From assembly GCA_002498365.1 (NCBI GenBank), contig DAHB01000004.1, forward strand, positions 149,198-213,197: a stretch of 64,000 nucleotides of DNA, in the 5' to 3' direction. Under the pieces are notes generated by a model that saw nothing but the letters and a program-made list of their open reading frames with translations, was not told where the DNA came from and ran no database searches. This document shows positions 41,222 through 50,417 of the stretch, piece by piece (positions within the stretch are counted from its first letter, which is position 1; the number at the start of each line of letters is the position of its first letter). This DNA comes from Methanomassiliicoccaceae archaeon UBA421. Lineage in GTDB: Archaea > Thermoplasmatota > Thermoplasmata > Methanomassiliicoccales > Methanomethylophilaceae. The position numbers and the translations under genes were made by a program.

Positions 41222-41875
41222 TCAAAGGATGCGGGAATCGCACATCGATGCTATTCTGCATATATGGCACTGGGGGCGGTTCGGTCTGCACACGACCTGC
41301 CCGTGGCGCACCAGGTATCTGTTTATGTCCGCCCACCTTTCCTCGGGAGTGATCTCCATCAGGGCGAATTCTGTCTCCTCCGGGGTCTTGGTTTCAACCA
41401 GTCCCATCAGGTTGGCTATCCTGTGGACGTGGGTGTCCACGCATATAGCGGGTATGCACATGGCATAGGACCTTACGCATGCGGCGGTCTTCCTTCCGAC
41501 CATCGGCAGCTTGAGAAGCTCCTCCGTCTCGTATGGCACCGTCCCGCCGTATTCGGACCTCAGTATGTTGCAGCAATCGACGATGGCCTTGGCCTTCTGA
41601 TTGGGAAATCCTGCGGACCGCACCAGCTCCGAAACCTCCCCGGGGTCCGCTTCTGCAATCGCATCGACCGTCGGGAAAGCAGTGAAAAGCCTGTCAGAGG
41701 CCTTCCGTGTGTTATCATCTCTTGTCCTCTGGGACAGTATCGTCGCTATCAGTACGTGGAAGGGATCGCACGGCCATTCCGGGCTCAGACCTTCCGAGGA
41801 CCTTCCGGGGTAAGCCCCGACCTTGTACTCCTCAGACAGCGTGTCGAGGATCCAGGATATGTCTTTTCCAGCCAC
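41222..41875 (-). CDS. nth: Endonuclease III (thymine-glycol DNA glycosylase/AP lyase)
   Basis: 217 residues, GTG start 41875. Helix-hairpin-helix LPMVGRKTAACV with the catalytic Lys near 122, catalytic Asp in CVDTHVHRIA near 142, and four Fe-S cysteines at the end (CRPNRPQCHICRIASMC). Removes oxidised pyrimidines. The first 30 codons overlap folC by 91 nt in another frame; aligned family N-termini support this start. Confidence 0.93.
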   Translation of the reverse strand: MAGKDISWILDTLSEEYKVGAYPGRSSEGLSPEWPCDPFHVLIATILSQRTRDDNTRKASDRLFTAFPTVDAIAEADPGEVSELVRSAGFPNQKAKAIVDCCNILRSEYGGTVPYETEELLKLPMVGRKTAACVRSYAMCIPAICVDTHVHRIANLMGLVETKTPEETEFALMEITPEERWADINRYLVRHGQVVCRPNRPQCHICRIASMCDSRIL

Positions 41876-43128
41876 TTCAGCGCATCTCCGGCCATATAGA
41901 AAGAGCCTGTCACCAATATCAATTCATCGGGCTCACGGATGGCCAGGGCCAGCTCCATCGCGTCTGCGACTTCGCTTTCAACCGCGACAACCTCCGAATA
42001 TCTGGCCATCGTCTCCGATATCTTATCCAAGGGCGCGGCCCTGACCGAATCGGGCTTGGTGAGGATTATCCTCCCGGATATTTCGGATATGTTCTTGGAG
42101 ATATGGTCGATGTCCTTGTCTCCCAGTATACCGAATACTACCAGGACCTTTCCGTATATGTCTCTCACGTCCGAGCTGAGGCACGACGACCCGGCGAAGG
42201 TGTGGGAAACGTCAACGATGAACGGGGTCCCTTCGACCCTCTGCATCCTGCAGGGCCAGTTGATGTTTCCGAGTCCCGGTTTTATACTGCACCTGCACCT
42301 GTAACCGTATATGCCAATCTTGGAGAGGGCCTCGATGGCCAAAGAAGCGTTCCTGGCCTGGTGCTTTCCCGGGACCGATACGAAATACTCTTCCTCCTTG
42401 TAAGTGAAGCCTGTGCCTTCCTCGGTGACCAGGGTCAAACGGATGTCTTCCGGGTCCACGCGCGTAAGAGGGGCCTTTTTTTCCTCGGCGACCTTTTTTA
42501 TGACGGAGAACGAGGGCTCGGGGTTGATAGTGACACAGGGAACCCCTTGCTTTATTATGCCTGCTTTCTCAAAGGCTATATCCTCGATCGTTCTGCCGAG
42601 ATACTCCGTGTGCTCCATGCTTACGTTATTAATTACGCAAACCTCTGGCACAATGACGTTGGTTGCATCGTACCTTCCTCCCATGCCCACTTCAACGACG
42701 GCGTACTCCGCTCCTTTCTCTTTGAAATAAAGGAAGGCTATGGCTGTTGTCACCTCGAAGAAAGTGCACAGCATGCCTTCTTCGGCCATCGACTTAACGT
42801 GCGGTACGGTGACCGATGCCATGTATGCCAGCTCCTCGTCGGTTATGTAAGCTCCGTCGACAGAGATCCTCTCGTTGAAGTTCAGTATATGCGGTGATGT
42901 GAACAGCCCGGTCCTCACCTTCCCGTCTGTCAGCACCCCGGACACCATCGCGCAGACGGACCCTTTGCCGTCGGTACCGGCCACATGTACGCTTCTGAAA
43001 GACTCCTGGGGATCCCCGAGGCGATGCAGCAGTTCCGTGATGTTTCTGAGCCCGAGCTTTATCCCGTGCACGCTTAGGCCGTACAGCCAGTCAAGGAACT
43101 TCTCCTTGTCGGCTTTGTCGATGCTCAC
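41785..43128 (-). CDS. folC: Folylpolyglutamate synthase/dihydrofolate synthase family
   Basis: 447 residues. P-loop VAGTDGKGSVCAMV near 48-61, the Mur-ligase middle (VVEVGMGGRYDATN near 145) and C-terminal domain with HTFAGS (usually H-N-P) near 310. Adds glutamate to folate or pterin. In this lineage it may modify tetrahydromethanopterin- or folate-type C1 carriers. ATG 43128. Long overlap with nth at the 3' end. Confidence 0.88.
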   Translation of the reverse strand: MSIDKADKEKFLDWLYGLSVHGIKLGLRNITELLHRLGDPQESFRSVHVAGTDGKGSVCAMVSGVLTDGKVRTGLFTSPHILNFNERISVDGAYITDEELAYMASVTVPHVKSMAEEGMLCTFFEVTTAIAFLYFKEKGAEYAVVEVGMGGRYDATNVIVPEVCVINNVSMEHTEYLGRTIEDIAFEKAGIIKQGVPCVTINPEPSFSVIKKVAEEKKAPLTRVDPEDIRLTLVTEEGTGFTYKEEEYFVSVPGKHQARNASLAIEALSKIGIYGYRCRCSIKPGLGNINWPCRMQRVEGTPFIVDVSHTFAGSSCLSSDVRDIYGKVLVVFGILGDKDIDHISKNISEISGRIILTKPDSVRAAPLDKISETMARYSEVVAVESEVADAMELALAIREPDELILVTGSFYMAGDALKWLEKTYPGSSTRCLRSTRSGLTPEGPRKV

Positions 43129-43160
43129 GAAAGCGGATTACTGGGGTCCGATATAAACTA

Positions 43161-44069
43161 TCAGTACTGCTCTTCACTGCATATATCGGAGATATATTGG
43201 GACTGGGTCATACCTCTTCTCTTGGCGGATGCTTTGATTAGGTCCGTGGTCCCGGAGCCGTACTGTGCCGCCTTCTTGCTTTTAGCCGCAAGAAAATCCA
43301 GCCCCATGTCCGAGGCAAGCTCCTTCAGAACCGATTTTCTGGAGCCCTCGTCCTTCGGCTCGAGGATACTGAAGGGGATGGAAAGGGCCGCTTTGATCAC
43401 CTCCGGGTCTGTGAACGGTCTGAGGATCACCTTACCGAAAAAATCCGCCGCCCTGTCCTCATGTTCTGCGACCTCTGTTAGAAGCCTTTCCATATCCTCT
43501 GCGCTTTTAGTCAGGAACTCGTCCTCCTGCATCCCGATATACTTATGGTACCCTGCGAACAGCTCGTCCGAGCCCATCCCTCCCAAGATGGTCCTTTCGG
43601 CGGAACCCTTGGTCACGCAGAACATCGGGACCTCGAACGAAAGCGTCAGCGGGGAAGTCGTGCGGGTAACACGCACCATCTCCCTGAGGATGATCCCTAT
43701 ATTGCCTTCGTGAAGACGTATGCGCCTCCACGGAAGCCCGAGCTTAGAATGATCTTTTTCAGAGTTTACCATGTCGTAGGAACCGTCTGACCCAACGGTG
43801 TACAGGACCACGCTGTTCGCGTACTTTGATGCCAGTGCCGCCACCAGGCCGGAGTCCAGACCTCCGGAGAATGCTACCGCGACATCTTTCCCGCAGACCG
43901 AGTTCCTGACGGCAGAGTCAAGGGCTTTACCGACCCTTTCCGAATGTGCGACCACGGCACCGTATCCCTGCTTCGGATGATAAAACCCGCTGTCGCCTGT
44001 TTTTATGCGCTGATGGTACAAGACCTCCGACAGTATTATTACGGCAGAAATGTGATTGGGGGCCATGGA
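43161..44069 (-). CDS. Asparagine-synthase-like ATP pyrophosphatase lacking the glutaminase domain
   Basis: 302 residues from ATG 44069 (MAPNHISAVII). PP-loop AFSGGLDSGLVAALA near 66-80 and GGMGSDELFAGYHKY near 165-180 are hallmarks of the AsnB synthase domain; the N-terminal Cys-nucleophile glutaminase domain is absent. It may use free ammonia or another N donor, or modify a different substrate. The start is five bases inside the divergent nikR gene, and a more downstream start cannot be excluded. Confidence 0.75.
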   Translation of the reverse strand, partial: SMAPNHISAVIILSEVLYHQRIKTGDSGFYHPKQGYGAVVAHSERVGKALDSAVRNSVCGKDVAVAFSGGLDSGLVAALASKYANSVVLYTVGSDGSYDMVNSEKDHSKLGLPWRRIRLHEGNIGIILREMVRVTRTTSPLTLSFEVPMFCVTKGSAERTILGGMGSDELFAGYHKYIGMQEDEFLTKSAEDMERLLTEVAEHEDRAADFFGKVILRPFTDPEVIKAALSIPFSILEPKDEGSRKSVLKELASDMGLDFLAAKSKKAAQYGSGTTDLIKASAKRRGMTQSQYISDICSEEQY

Positions 44070-44505
44070 CGGCGTCACCCGCATAGGCGTTTCACTTGAA
44101 CCCGAGCTTCTGAAGGAGTTCGACGAATCGATATCGAACAAAGGATACGTGAGCAGGTCCGAGGCCATCCGGGACCTGGTGCGCGACTCCCTGGCTGAAA
44201 GCGAATGGAAAAACGAGGAAGAGCACATGGTGGGCGTCATCGTGATGGTTTACGACCACAACGTAACCAACGTAGGCGATAAACTGACCGACATCCAGCA
44301 TGACCACTCCGGAAACGTGAACACGTCGATACACGTGCACCTCGACCACGACCGCTGCATGGAGATACTCATCGTGGAGGGAAAGCTCGGTTCCCTGAAG
44401 AAACTGGCCTCGGAGATCACATCGATAAAGGGCGTGCTCAGAGGAAGGCTTACGATGGTCTCCCCCAAGTCCGGCAACATGCACCACCTGGGAGCCCGTA
44501 AGTGA
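44065..44505 (+). CDS. nikR: Nickel-responsive repressor NikR
   Basis: 146 residues. Ribbon-helix-helix DNA-binding domain (TRIGVSLEPELLKEFDE) and a C-terminal ACT-like domain with the Ni ligands HDH near 76-78, HVHLDH near 89-94 and Cys in RCMEIL near 97. The TATA-like TATTATTA (44034-44041) is about 27 nt before ATG 44065. Likely controls nickel uptake for hydrogenase; hypA/hypD are 3 kb away. Confidence 0.95.
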   Translation: MDGVTRIGVSLEPELLKEFDESISNKGYVSRSEAIRDLVRDSLAESEWKNEEEHMVGVIVMVYDHNVTNVGDKLTDIQHDHSGNVNTSIHVHLDHDRCMEILIVEGKLGSLKKLASEITSIKGVLRGRLTMVSPKSGNMHHLGARK

Positions 44506-44507
44506 CC

Positions 44508-45047
44508 TTACCTCAGGCTGAGGCCCATTATCGCCGTTCCTACCTGCGGGTCCTGGGGGTATCCGTACCGGGACTTTATGATACAGTCCGTACTGGTAGC
44601 GGGAAAGAACAACACAGCCTCTGAAACGTCGTCTTCCTCCGAGAATCCGTGGTATCTCTGCGATACCATGACCATCCGAATGTCCGGCCCCATGTCCGCA
44701 CCGGGATACAGAACGAAATCCTCCGATAGCCACATTAAGCCGTCTTTCTCCTCGAACTGAGGCTTTTTGCAGTCAGCGACATCCTGGCCGACGATATTTC
44801 CCTCTCCGTCCTTCATAAACATTATACTGTCATCGGGATGCTCGAAAGAATAATCGCAATATATGCACAGCTTGATCTCCTTTGAGAGGCACTCCTTCAT
44901 AGCCTCGTTCTCAATGGGAATACCGAAGGAGCCCACAACCTGGCTCTCCTCGTCTTTTATGATATCGGTCAGTTCTTCGTCAAGGAGGATTATCTGCTTG
45001 ACCCCTCTGTGCTTCCCAAGGGATTCGATTATCCTTTCTACGGACAT
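44508..45047 (-). CDS. Hypothetical protein
   Basis: 179 residues, acidic, soluble. Begins MSVERIIESLGKHRGVKQIILLDEE and includes CIYCDYSFEHPDD (two cysteines) and an Asp-Gly rich middle. No family recognised. It is convergent with nikR, with two bases between the stops. Codon use matches neighbours, so it is likely expressed. Confidence 0.7.
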   Translation of the reverse strand: MSVERIIESLGKHRGVKQIILLDEELTDIIKDEESQVVGSFGIPIENEAMKECLSKEIKLCIYCDYSFEHPDDSIMFMKDGEGNIVGQDVADCKKPQFEEKDGLMWLSEDFVLYPGADMGPDIRMVMVSQRYHGFSEEDDVSEAVLFFPATSTDCIIKSRYGYPQDPQVGTAIMGLSLR

Positions 45048-45117
45048 GCGACGTCATATCACGTGCGTGATACTTAACAGAATGTTCTTTCGCATGCGCA
45101 TTGCCAGTCGCCAACGG

Positions 45118-45125
45118 TTAAATAA
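45118..45125 (+). promoter_or_regulatory. TATA box of topA (leaderless)
   Basis: TTAAATAA is centred at 45121.5, about 26 nt before ATG 45148. Confidence 0.6.
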
Positions 45126-45147
45126 TGCCTAATGTGTCGCTTCCTCA

Positions 45148-47463
45148 ATGAAAAAATTGATAATCACCGAGAAAGCCAATGCTGCCAGGAGGATATCGAC
45201 GATCCTTTCCGACGGCAAGTATTCCACCAATAAGGTCGGAGGGGCTTCGGTGATTTCCTTTTCTGCGGGAGACGACGAGTACGAGGTCATAAGCCTAAGG
45301 GGGCACATCCTGGAGCTCGACTATCCTCCGGAGTACAACAACTGGTCCGACGGGACCCCCACGGACCTGGTCTATGCGCCCCAGGTGAAGACCGTCCGTG
45401 TGAAATCGATTCTGGGGAACATCAAGGATTCCGCCGACACGGCGGACGAAATCATTATCGCCACCGACTATGACCGGGAAGGAGAGCTCATCGGCATGGA
45501 GACCGTTGTCGCCGCGGGCGTGGACATGTCCAAGGTCAGGAGATCTAAGTTCAGCGCGCTGACCAAGTCGGAGATCGAGGCCGCATTCTCGAACCTCACG
45601 CTTCCCGACAAACGCCTGGCGGACGCCGCCGAGGCGAGACAGGTCATCGACCTGACCTGGGGCGCCGTGCTGACAAGACAGATATCCCTTGCATCCGGAC
45701 AGGTCGGAAAGAACTTCATGTCCGTCGGGCGCGTGCAGAGCCCCACCCTCAAACTGCTCGTCGACAAGAACGAGGAGATAGGGAACTTCAAATCGAAACC
45801 GTTCTGGAACGTAATTGGTCGCTTCGGCATCCTGGCGTTCCAAGGCCAGCACGCCGGAAACCCGTTCTGGGAGGAGGAAGCCGCCAAGGACGTCCTGGCC
45901 CGCGCATCCTCCGCTAAAACAGGGACGGTGACGGAATTCGAGGTCAAGGAAAAGGAGGAATACAGGCCCCCGCCCTTCGACACCACTCAAATGCAGGTGG
46001 AGGCGAACAAGATCGGGATCCCTCCGACCGCCGCCATGAAATTGGCCGAAGACCTCTACACCGGAGGATATATCTCCTATCCCCGTACCGAGAACACAGA
46101 GTATCCCAAGAGCATCGGCATCCGCAGCGTCCTGGAGAAGCTCAGGGAATCCGACTTCAAAGACGAGGTCGAGGAGATACTTGCACAGGAGAAGATCTAT
46201 CCCTCCAGGGGAAAGAGGCGCACCACCGACCACCCTCCGATCTACCCGACAGCGGCGGCCAGCTCGGCCAAGATGAAGGGCGACAAATGGAAGCTTTACG
46301 AACTTATAGTCAGGAGGTTCATGGCCACCGTCGCTCCTTCGGCCATAGCCGAGGTCACGGAATGCACCGTCGAAGTTAACGATGAAGAATTCAAATGCGA
46401 AGGGTACAAACAGAAATCCAAGGGCTGGAAGAAGTACTACGGAAAATACATCAAGTCGAAAGATTCCTCTGTACCGAAAATGAAGGTCGGGGACGTGATC
46501 GACGTCCGCTCCGTATCCATCGAAGAATCGGAGACCAAGCCTCCCTACAGATACAACCAGGGTTCGCTCATCCAGGAGATGGACAGACTTCAGCTGGGCA
46601 CAAAAAGTACCAGGCACGACATAATCGCTAAACTTTTCTCAAGGAACTACGTCCAGGGCAACCACCTTATCCCCACCGCCGGCGGCATCGCGCTGACCAA
46701 AGCGCTGGAGAGGCACGGCGGAGGGATAACCGAGCCGGACATGACCGCCAAACTCGAGTCAGATATGGTTAAGATCGGAAACGGCGAAAGCACCCTCGAA
46801 GGAGTCGTAAAAGAATCGCAGGACATGCTGTACGCCGTTTCAGAGAAGATATCCGCCGAAAAAGATGCAATAGGGAACGAGATCAAGACCGCGCTCAGGA
46901 CCCAGCAGCACATAGGGCTGTGCACGTCCTGCGGCAACAACCTCACGATCAAGAAATCGAAGAACGGGAACTTCATCGGATGTGACGGATATCCCGAATG
47001 CACCTGTTCCTACCCGCTTCCGCGCGGGGCCATGGTCCAGACCACGGAGTCCTTATGCCCGGTCTGCGGGCTGCCCCAGCTCAAGGTCATCAGGAAAGGC
47101 AACCCTCCGCTCATGCAGTGCATCGATCCCAAGTGCTCCTCCAATACCGAACGCACGTTCCTCGGCGACTGCCCGACGTGCGGCAAAGGGAAGATCAGGA
47201 TGATGTATTCCAAGGCGGGGAAGAGGTTCGCGGGCTGCACCGAATGGCCGGCCTGCACCCAGACCTATCCTCTCAGGCCGAGGGGCAGCATCGTTCCCAC
47301 TGACAAGAAATGCGAGCTCTGCGGCTCGCCGGTCATCCTGTTCGGAAAGTCCGAGGACTGTATCAATCCCGACTGTCCGGGAAAGCAGAAGGCGGCGACC
47401 GCGAAAAAGGCGGCAGCAAAGAAGACTGCCGTCAAAAAAGCCGTTCCGGTGAAAAAGGAATAA
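45148..47463 (+). CDS. topA: DNA topoisomerase I (type IA)
   Basis: 771 residues. TOPRIM domain with TDYDREGELIG near 110, active-site Tyr in GGYISYPRTE near 312, then four C-terminal zinc modules (CTSC...CDGYPEC; CPVC...CIDPKC; CPTC...CTEWPAC; CELC...CINPDC) from about 590. The last ~20 residues are a Lys/Ala-rich tail. Relaxes negative supercoils. Full length for an archaeal TopA with extra zinc fingers. Confidence 0.96.
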   Translation: MKKLIITEKANAARRISTILSDGKYSTNKVGGASVISFSAGDDEYEVISLRGHILELDYPPEYNNWSDGTPTDLVYAPQVKTVRVKSILGNIKDSADTADEIIIATDYDREGELIGMETVVAAGVDMSKVRRSKFSALTKSEIEAAFSNLTLPDKRLADAAEARQVIDLTWGAVLTRQISLASGQVGKNFMSVGRVQSPTLKLLVDKNEEIGNFKSKPFWNVIGRFGILAFQGQHAGNPFWEEEAAKDVLARASSAKTGTVTEFEVKEKEEYRPPPFDTTQMQVEANKIGIPPTAAMKLAEDLYTGGYISYPRTENTEYPKSIGIRSVLEKLRESDFKDEVEEILAQEKIYPSRGKRRTTDHPPIYPTAAASSAKMKGDKWKLYELIVRRFMATVAPSAIAEVTECTVEVNDEEFKCEGYKQKSKGWKKYYGKYIKSKDSSVPKMKVGDVIDVRSVSIEESETKPPYRYNQGSLIQEMDRLQLGTKSTRHDIIAKLFSRNYVQGNHLIPTAGGIALTKALERHGGGITEPDMTAKLESDMVKIGNGESTLEGVVKESQDMLYAVSEKISAEKDAIGNEIKTALRTQQHIGLCTSCGNNLTIKKSKNGNFIGCDGYPECTCSYPLPRGAMVQTTESLCPVCGLPQLKVIRKGNPPLMQCIDPKCSSNTERTFLGDCPTCGKGKIRMMYSKAGKRFAGCTEWPACTQTYPLRPRGSIVPTDKKCELCGSPVILFGKSEDCINPDCPGKQKAATAKKAAAKKTAVKKAVPVKKE

Positions 47464-47465
47464 GT

Positions 47466-47753
47466 TCAGAATTCTGCGACTGGGCCTTCATCGCTGAAAT
47501 GTCTGTTCAGCGAGTCGATATCTTCGGAGATTCGTCTGTTGCGGCAGTGGGTGCATTCCAGCTTTTTGCCTATGCTTAGCTTCAGGAACATCTCCGACCG
47601 GTCCAGCCAGACGATCCTGCCACACTCGCAGTAGACGTTCATCATGCCGTCGATGCGTATCCTGTCCAAAGTGTAATTCGGCAGCCCGTCGATACAATGT
47701 TCTGCCGAATTTGTTGCGTCCCCTATCTTACTTCCCCCGATGATAGGCTCCAA
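47466..47753 (-). CDS. Small zinc-binding hypothetical protein
   Basis: 95 residues. CEC near 43-45 and CTHC near 68-71 suggest a zinc site. No family recognised. The N-terminal ~35 residues look less structured, and ATG 47646 (MNVYCEC) would be a shorter alternative start. Convergent with topA with two bases between stops. Confidence 0.5.
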   Translation of the reverse strand: MEPIIGGSKIGDATNSAEHCIDGLPNYTLDRIRIDGMMNVYCECGRIVWLDRSEMFLKLSIGKKLECTHCRNRRISEDIDSLNRHFSDEGPVAEF

Positions 47754-47941
47754 ACAAGGCTTCTACACCCATCTACAGATGCCTCGGGAAGCGCCCTCAC
47801 TTCCTATCTTTAGAGCGGATATAAGCTTTCTGTTACCATATCTGGGAGGGTGCATACGATGCCCCCAAAGTGTATTATAGTGTATATTATTTCGTAACAC
47901 AATAATAATATTCGGGCCGAATCCGCCAAATCTGCGGCGAT

Positions 47942-49138
47942 TCAAAGGAGTCCGTTCTGCTTCATGTGCTCCAGCTGCCCGAGGACATATTCGCGGACCT
48001 CTTTGGGTTTAACCTCGGGGATAATCCTCTTTCCGTCCTTCAGCACGGGCCTTTCGATCATTTCCATCGCGTGGCCGCACTCGCATATTATCTCGTCGTC
48101 CGGGACAAGGGAAACGCCCATGGTATAGCAGTGCGGACAACGATAGGGAAACTTGCGACCGGCGAACTTCCCTCTCTTGGATATAGGTTCGCTGTTCTTC
48201 TCTACCAGGTCCATGGAGAAATCCAGGGTCGGGGCGTTGGCAATCGAGGTCCCCACACCGAAGCTGGAGACGCATGTTTCCGCCAGCTTCGCGACCGTGT
48301 CCTCGTCCAGGCCTCCGGACACTATTATCTTTACGTGCCTGAACCCGTTCATGTCCATCTCCCAGCGGACCTCGTCGATGAGCTCCTTGAAGTTCCCTCT
48401 CCTGGAACCTGGAGTGTCGAGCCTGACTCCCACCAGGTCCTTTACGGACCTGCAGGCCTCGATGGCCGCGCTTCGTTCGTCGGAGAATGTGTCGATCAGC
48501 ATGATGCGCGGGACCTTGGGGTCGATGACCTCGTCGAAAGCCCTGAAGGCGGCGTCGTTGCTGCCCATCATCAGCGTAAGGGCATGCGGCACGGTCCCCA
48601 GCGGCTCCTTGCCGATGATGTCCCCGCCTATGCCCGATGATACGTCATCGCATCCCCCTATGTAGGCGGAACGGTCCAGGACGCCCGCGATCGCAGGGTG
48701 CATCCTCCTGTTGCCGAATGCTATGACAGGCTTTCCCTGGGCGGCCATCTTAACCCTGGAGGCCTTGGTCGCAACGCCGGTGGGTTGGCATATCATGCCC
48801 AGGATCGCCGTCTCCATGACCCCGAAGTCGACGTAGTTGCCGACGAAGTTCATGACGGGCACCCTGACGCTCGCCGGAGTACGGGCACGGAATATCGTCC
48901 CCTCCGGGATCGCGTATACCGAAACATCAGCGCCCTCCGAGAGACGTATGACCTCCTCGAGCCCGCAGAACACCGCCCATCCCCAGCCCCGGGGCAGCGA
49001 GCTGCTGGTGAACTCGGCGCAGACCTTCGTACCGTCCAGCCCCTTGGCCTCGAGTATCTGTTTGGTGCGGTCGAAGTACACGTCCATGGTGTACCCCTCT
49101 CTTACGTCCTTCTCGTCGGCGATGAAGAGTTTGTCCAT
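47942..49138 (-). CDS. pncB: Nicotinate phosphoribosyltransferase
   Basis: 398 residues. Core QPTGVATKASR near 115, FGNRRMHPAIAG near 140, and the PRPP-site loop SGGLDEDTVAKL near 270 match archaeal NAPRTase. A zinc ribbon (CPHC...CECG, about 335-365) near the end is typical of the archaeal type. Feeds nicotinate into NAD+ synthesis. ATG 49138 lies four bases after the enolase stop. Confidence 0.92.
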   Translation of the reverse strand: MDKLFIADEKDVREGYTMDVYFDRTKQILEAKGLDGTKVCAEFTSSSLPRGWGWAVFCGLEEVIRLSEGADVSVYAIPEGTIFRARTPASVRVPVMNFVGNYVDFGVMETAILGMICQPTGVATKASRVKMAAQGKPVIAFGNRRMHPAIAGVLDRSAYIGGCDDVSSGIGGDIIGKEPLGTVPHALTLMMGSNDAAFRAFDEVIDPKVPRIMLIDTFSDERSAAIEACRSVKDLVGVRLDTPGSRRGNFKELIDEVRWEMDMNGFRHVKIIVSGGLDEDTVAKLAETCVSSFGVGTSIANAPTLDFSMDLVEKNSEPISKRGKFAGRKFPYRCPHCYTMGVSLVPDDEIICECGHAMEMIERPVLKDGKRIIPEVKPKEVREYVLGQLEHMKQNGLL

Positions 49139-49142
49139 TGTA

Positions 49143-50408
49143 TCAGAACCTGAATGCCTTGATTCCCGGGAAGACAGCTTTGGAGCCCAGCTCTTCCTCG
49201 ATCCTCAGAAGCCTGTTGTACTTCGCCGTGCGTTCGCCACGGGCGGGAGCGCCGGTCTTGATCTGACCGGAACCCCATCCTACCGAGAGGTCCGCTATGG
49301 TCGTGTCCTCCGTCTCTCCGGAGCGGTGGGACACCACGACGTGATAGCCGTTGGCGAAGCTGGTCTCTGCGGCCTGACCGGATTCGGTGACGGTCCCTAT
49401 CTGGTTCACCTTGAGCAGGAGCGCGTTGGCGGCGCCGACGCTTATCCCGCGCCTCAGCCTCTCTGTGTTGGTGACGAATATATCGTCGCCCACTATCTGC
49501 ACGTCCTTGCCGATCTTTCTCGTCAGCTCGGCAGTTGAATCAAAATCGTCCTCGAAGAAGGGGTCCTCGATGCTTATTATCGGGAATTCCTTGGACAGTC
49601 CGACATAATGGTCTGCTAGCTCGCCGGCAGTGAGGCTGAAACCGTCCACCTCGTACTTTCCGTCGACGAAGAACTCGGAAGATGCCGCGTCCATGGCCAA
49701 GAAGACGTCCTTGCCGGGCCCGTATCCTGCGTCCGAAGCCGCCCGGGATATCATTTCTAAGGCCTCGGCGACCGTGTTGAGGGGAGGCGCGAACCCTCCT
49801 TCGTCGCCAATGTTCACGGCCGACGCGCCGTACTTTCCGGAAAGGAGCTTTTTAAGAGACATGTATACTTCGGAAGCCATCCTCAGACACTCGGAGAAGT
49901 TGGGGGCCCCCGCGGGGACGAGCATGCACTCCTGGACCTTCAGGTTCCCTCCCGCATGCTTACCGCCGTTGATTATATTGAACATCGGGACCGGAAGGGT
50001 CGCATGGCTGCCGCCGATGTGCTCGTATACTTGCAAGTGGCGGGCCATAGCTCCTGCCTTGGCGACCGCCAGCGACGTCGCCACCGTGGCGTTCGCGCCG
50101 AGCCTTTTCTTGTTCGGCGTCCCGTCAAGGTCGATCATCGCCGCGTCCACGGCCTCCTGGTCCGAAGGGTCCATACCCACGATTTGCGAGGCGATGTCCC
50201 CCCTGATGTTCCCGACGGCTTTGAGAACGCCCTTTCCGCCGTATCTTTCACCGCCGTCCCTGAGCTCGTGGGCCTCCCACGTGCCTGTGGACGCCCCGGA
50301 GGGGGCAATGGCCCTGATTTTGTGTCCTGCTACAGTGATCTCGGCCTCGACCGTGGGATTACCCCTCGAATCGAGGACCTCTCTTGCCCATACTTTCTCG
50401 ATCTTCAT
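49143..50408 (-). CDS. eno: Enolase
   Basis: 421 residues. Catalytic patterns SGASTGTWEAHELRDG near 38, GDEGGFAPPL near 200, metal ligands in SIEDPF and the lysine in LLLKVNQIGT near 333, and SHRSGETEDTTIADL near 360. Interconverts 2-phosphoglycerate and phosphoenolpyruvate. Lies between a response regulator and pncB on the same strand with short gaps. Confidence 0.97.
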   Translation of the reverse strand: MKIEKVWAREVLDSRGNPTVEAEITVAGHKIRAIAPSGASTGTWEAHELRDGGERYGGKGVLKAVGNIRGDIASQIVGMDPSDQEAVDAAMIDLDGTPNKKRLGANATVATSLAVAKAGAMARHLQVYEHIGGSHATLPVPMFNIINGGKHAGGNLKVQECMLVPAGAPNFSECLRMASEVYMSLKKLLSGKYGASAVNIGDEGGFAPPLNTVAEALEMISRAASDAGYGPGKDVFLAMDAASSEFFVDGKYEVDGFSLTAGELADHYVGLSKEFPIISIEDPFFEDDFDSTAELTRKIGKDVQIVGDDIFVTNTERLRRGISVGAANALLLKVNQIGTVTESGQAAETSFANGYHVVVSHRSGETEDTTIADLSVGWGSGQIKTGAPARGERTAKYNRLLRIEEELGSKAVFPGIKAFRF

Positions 50409-50417
50409 TTATAAGCC

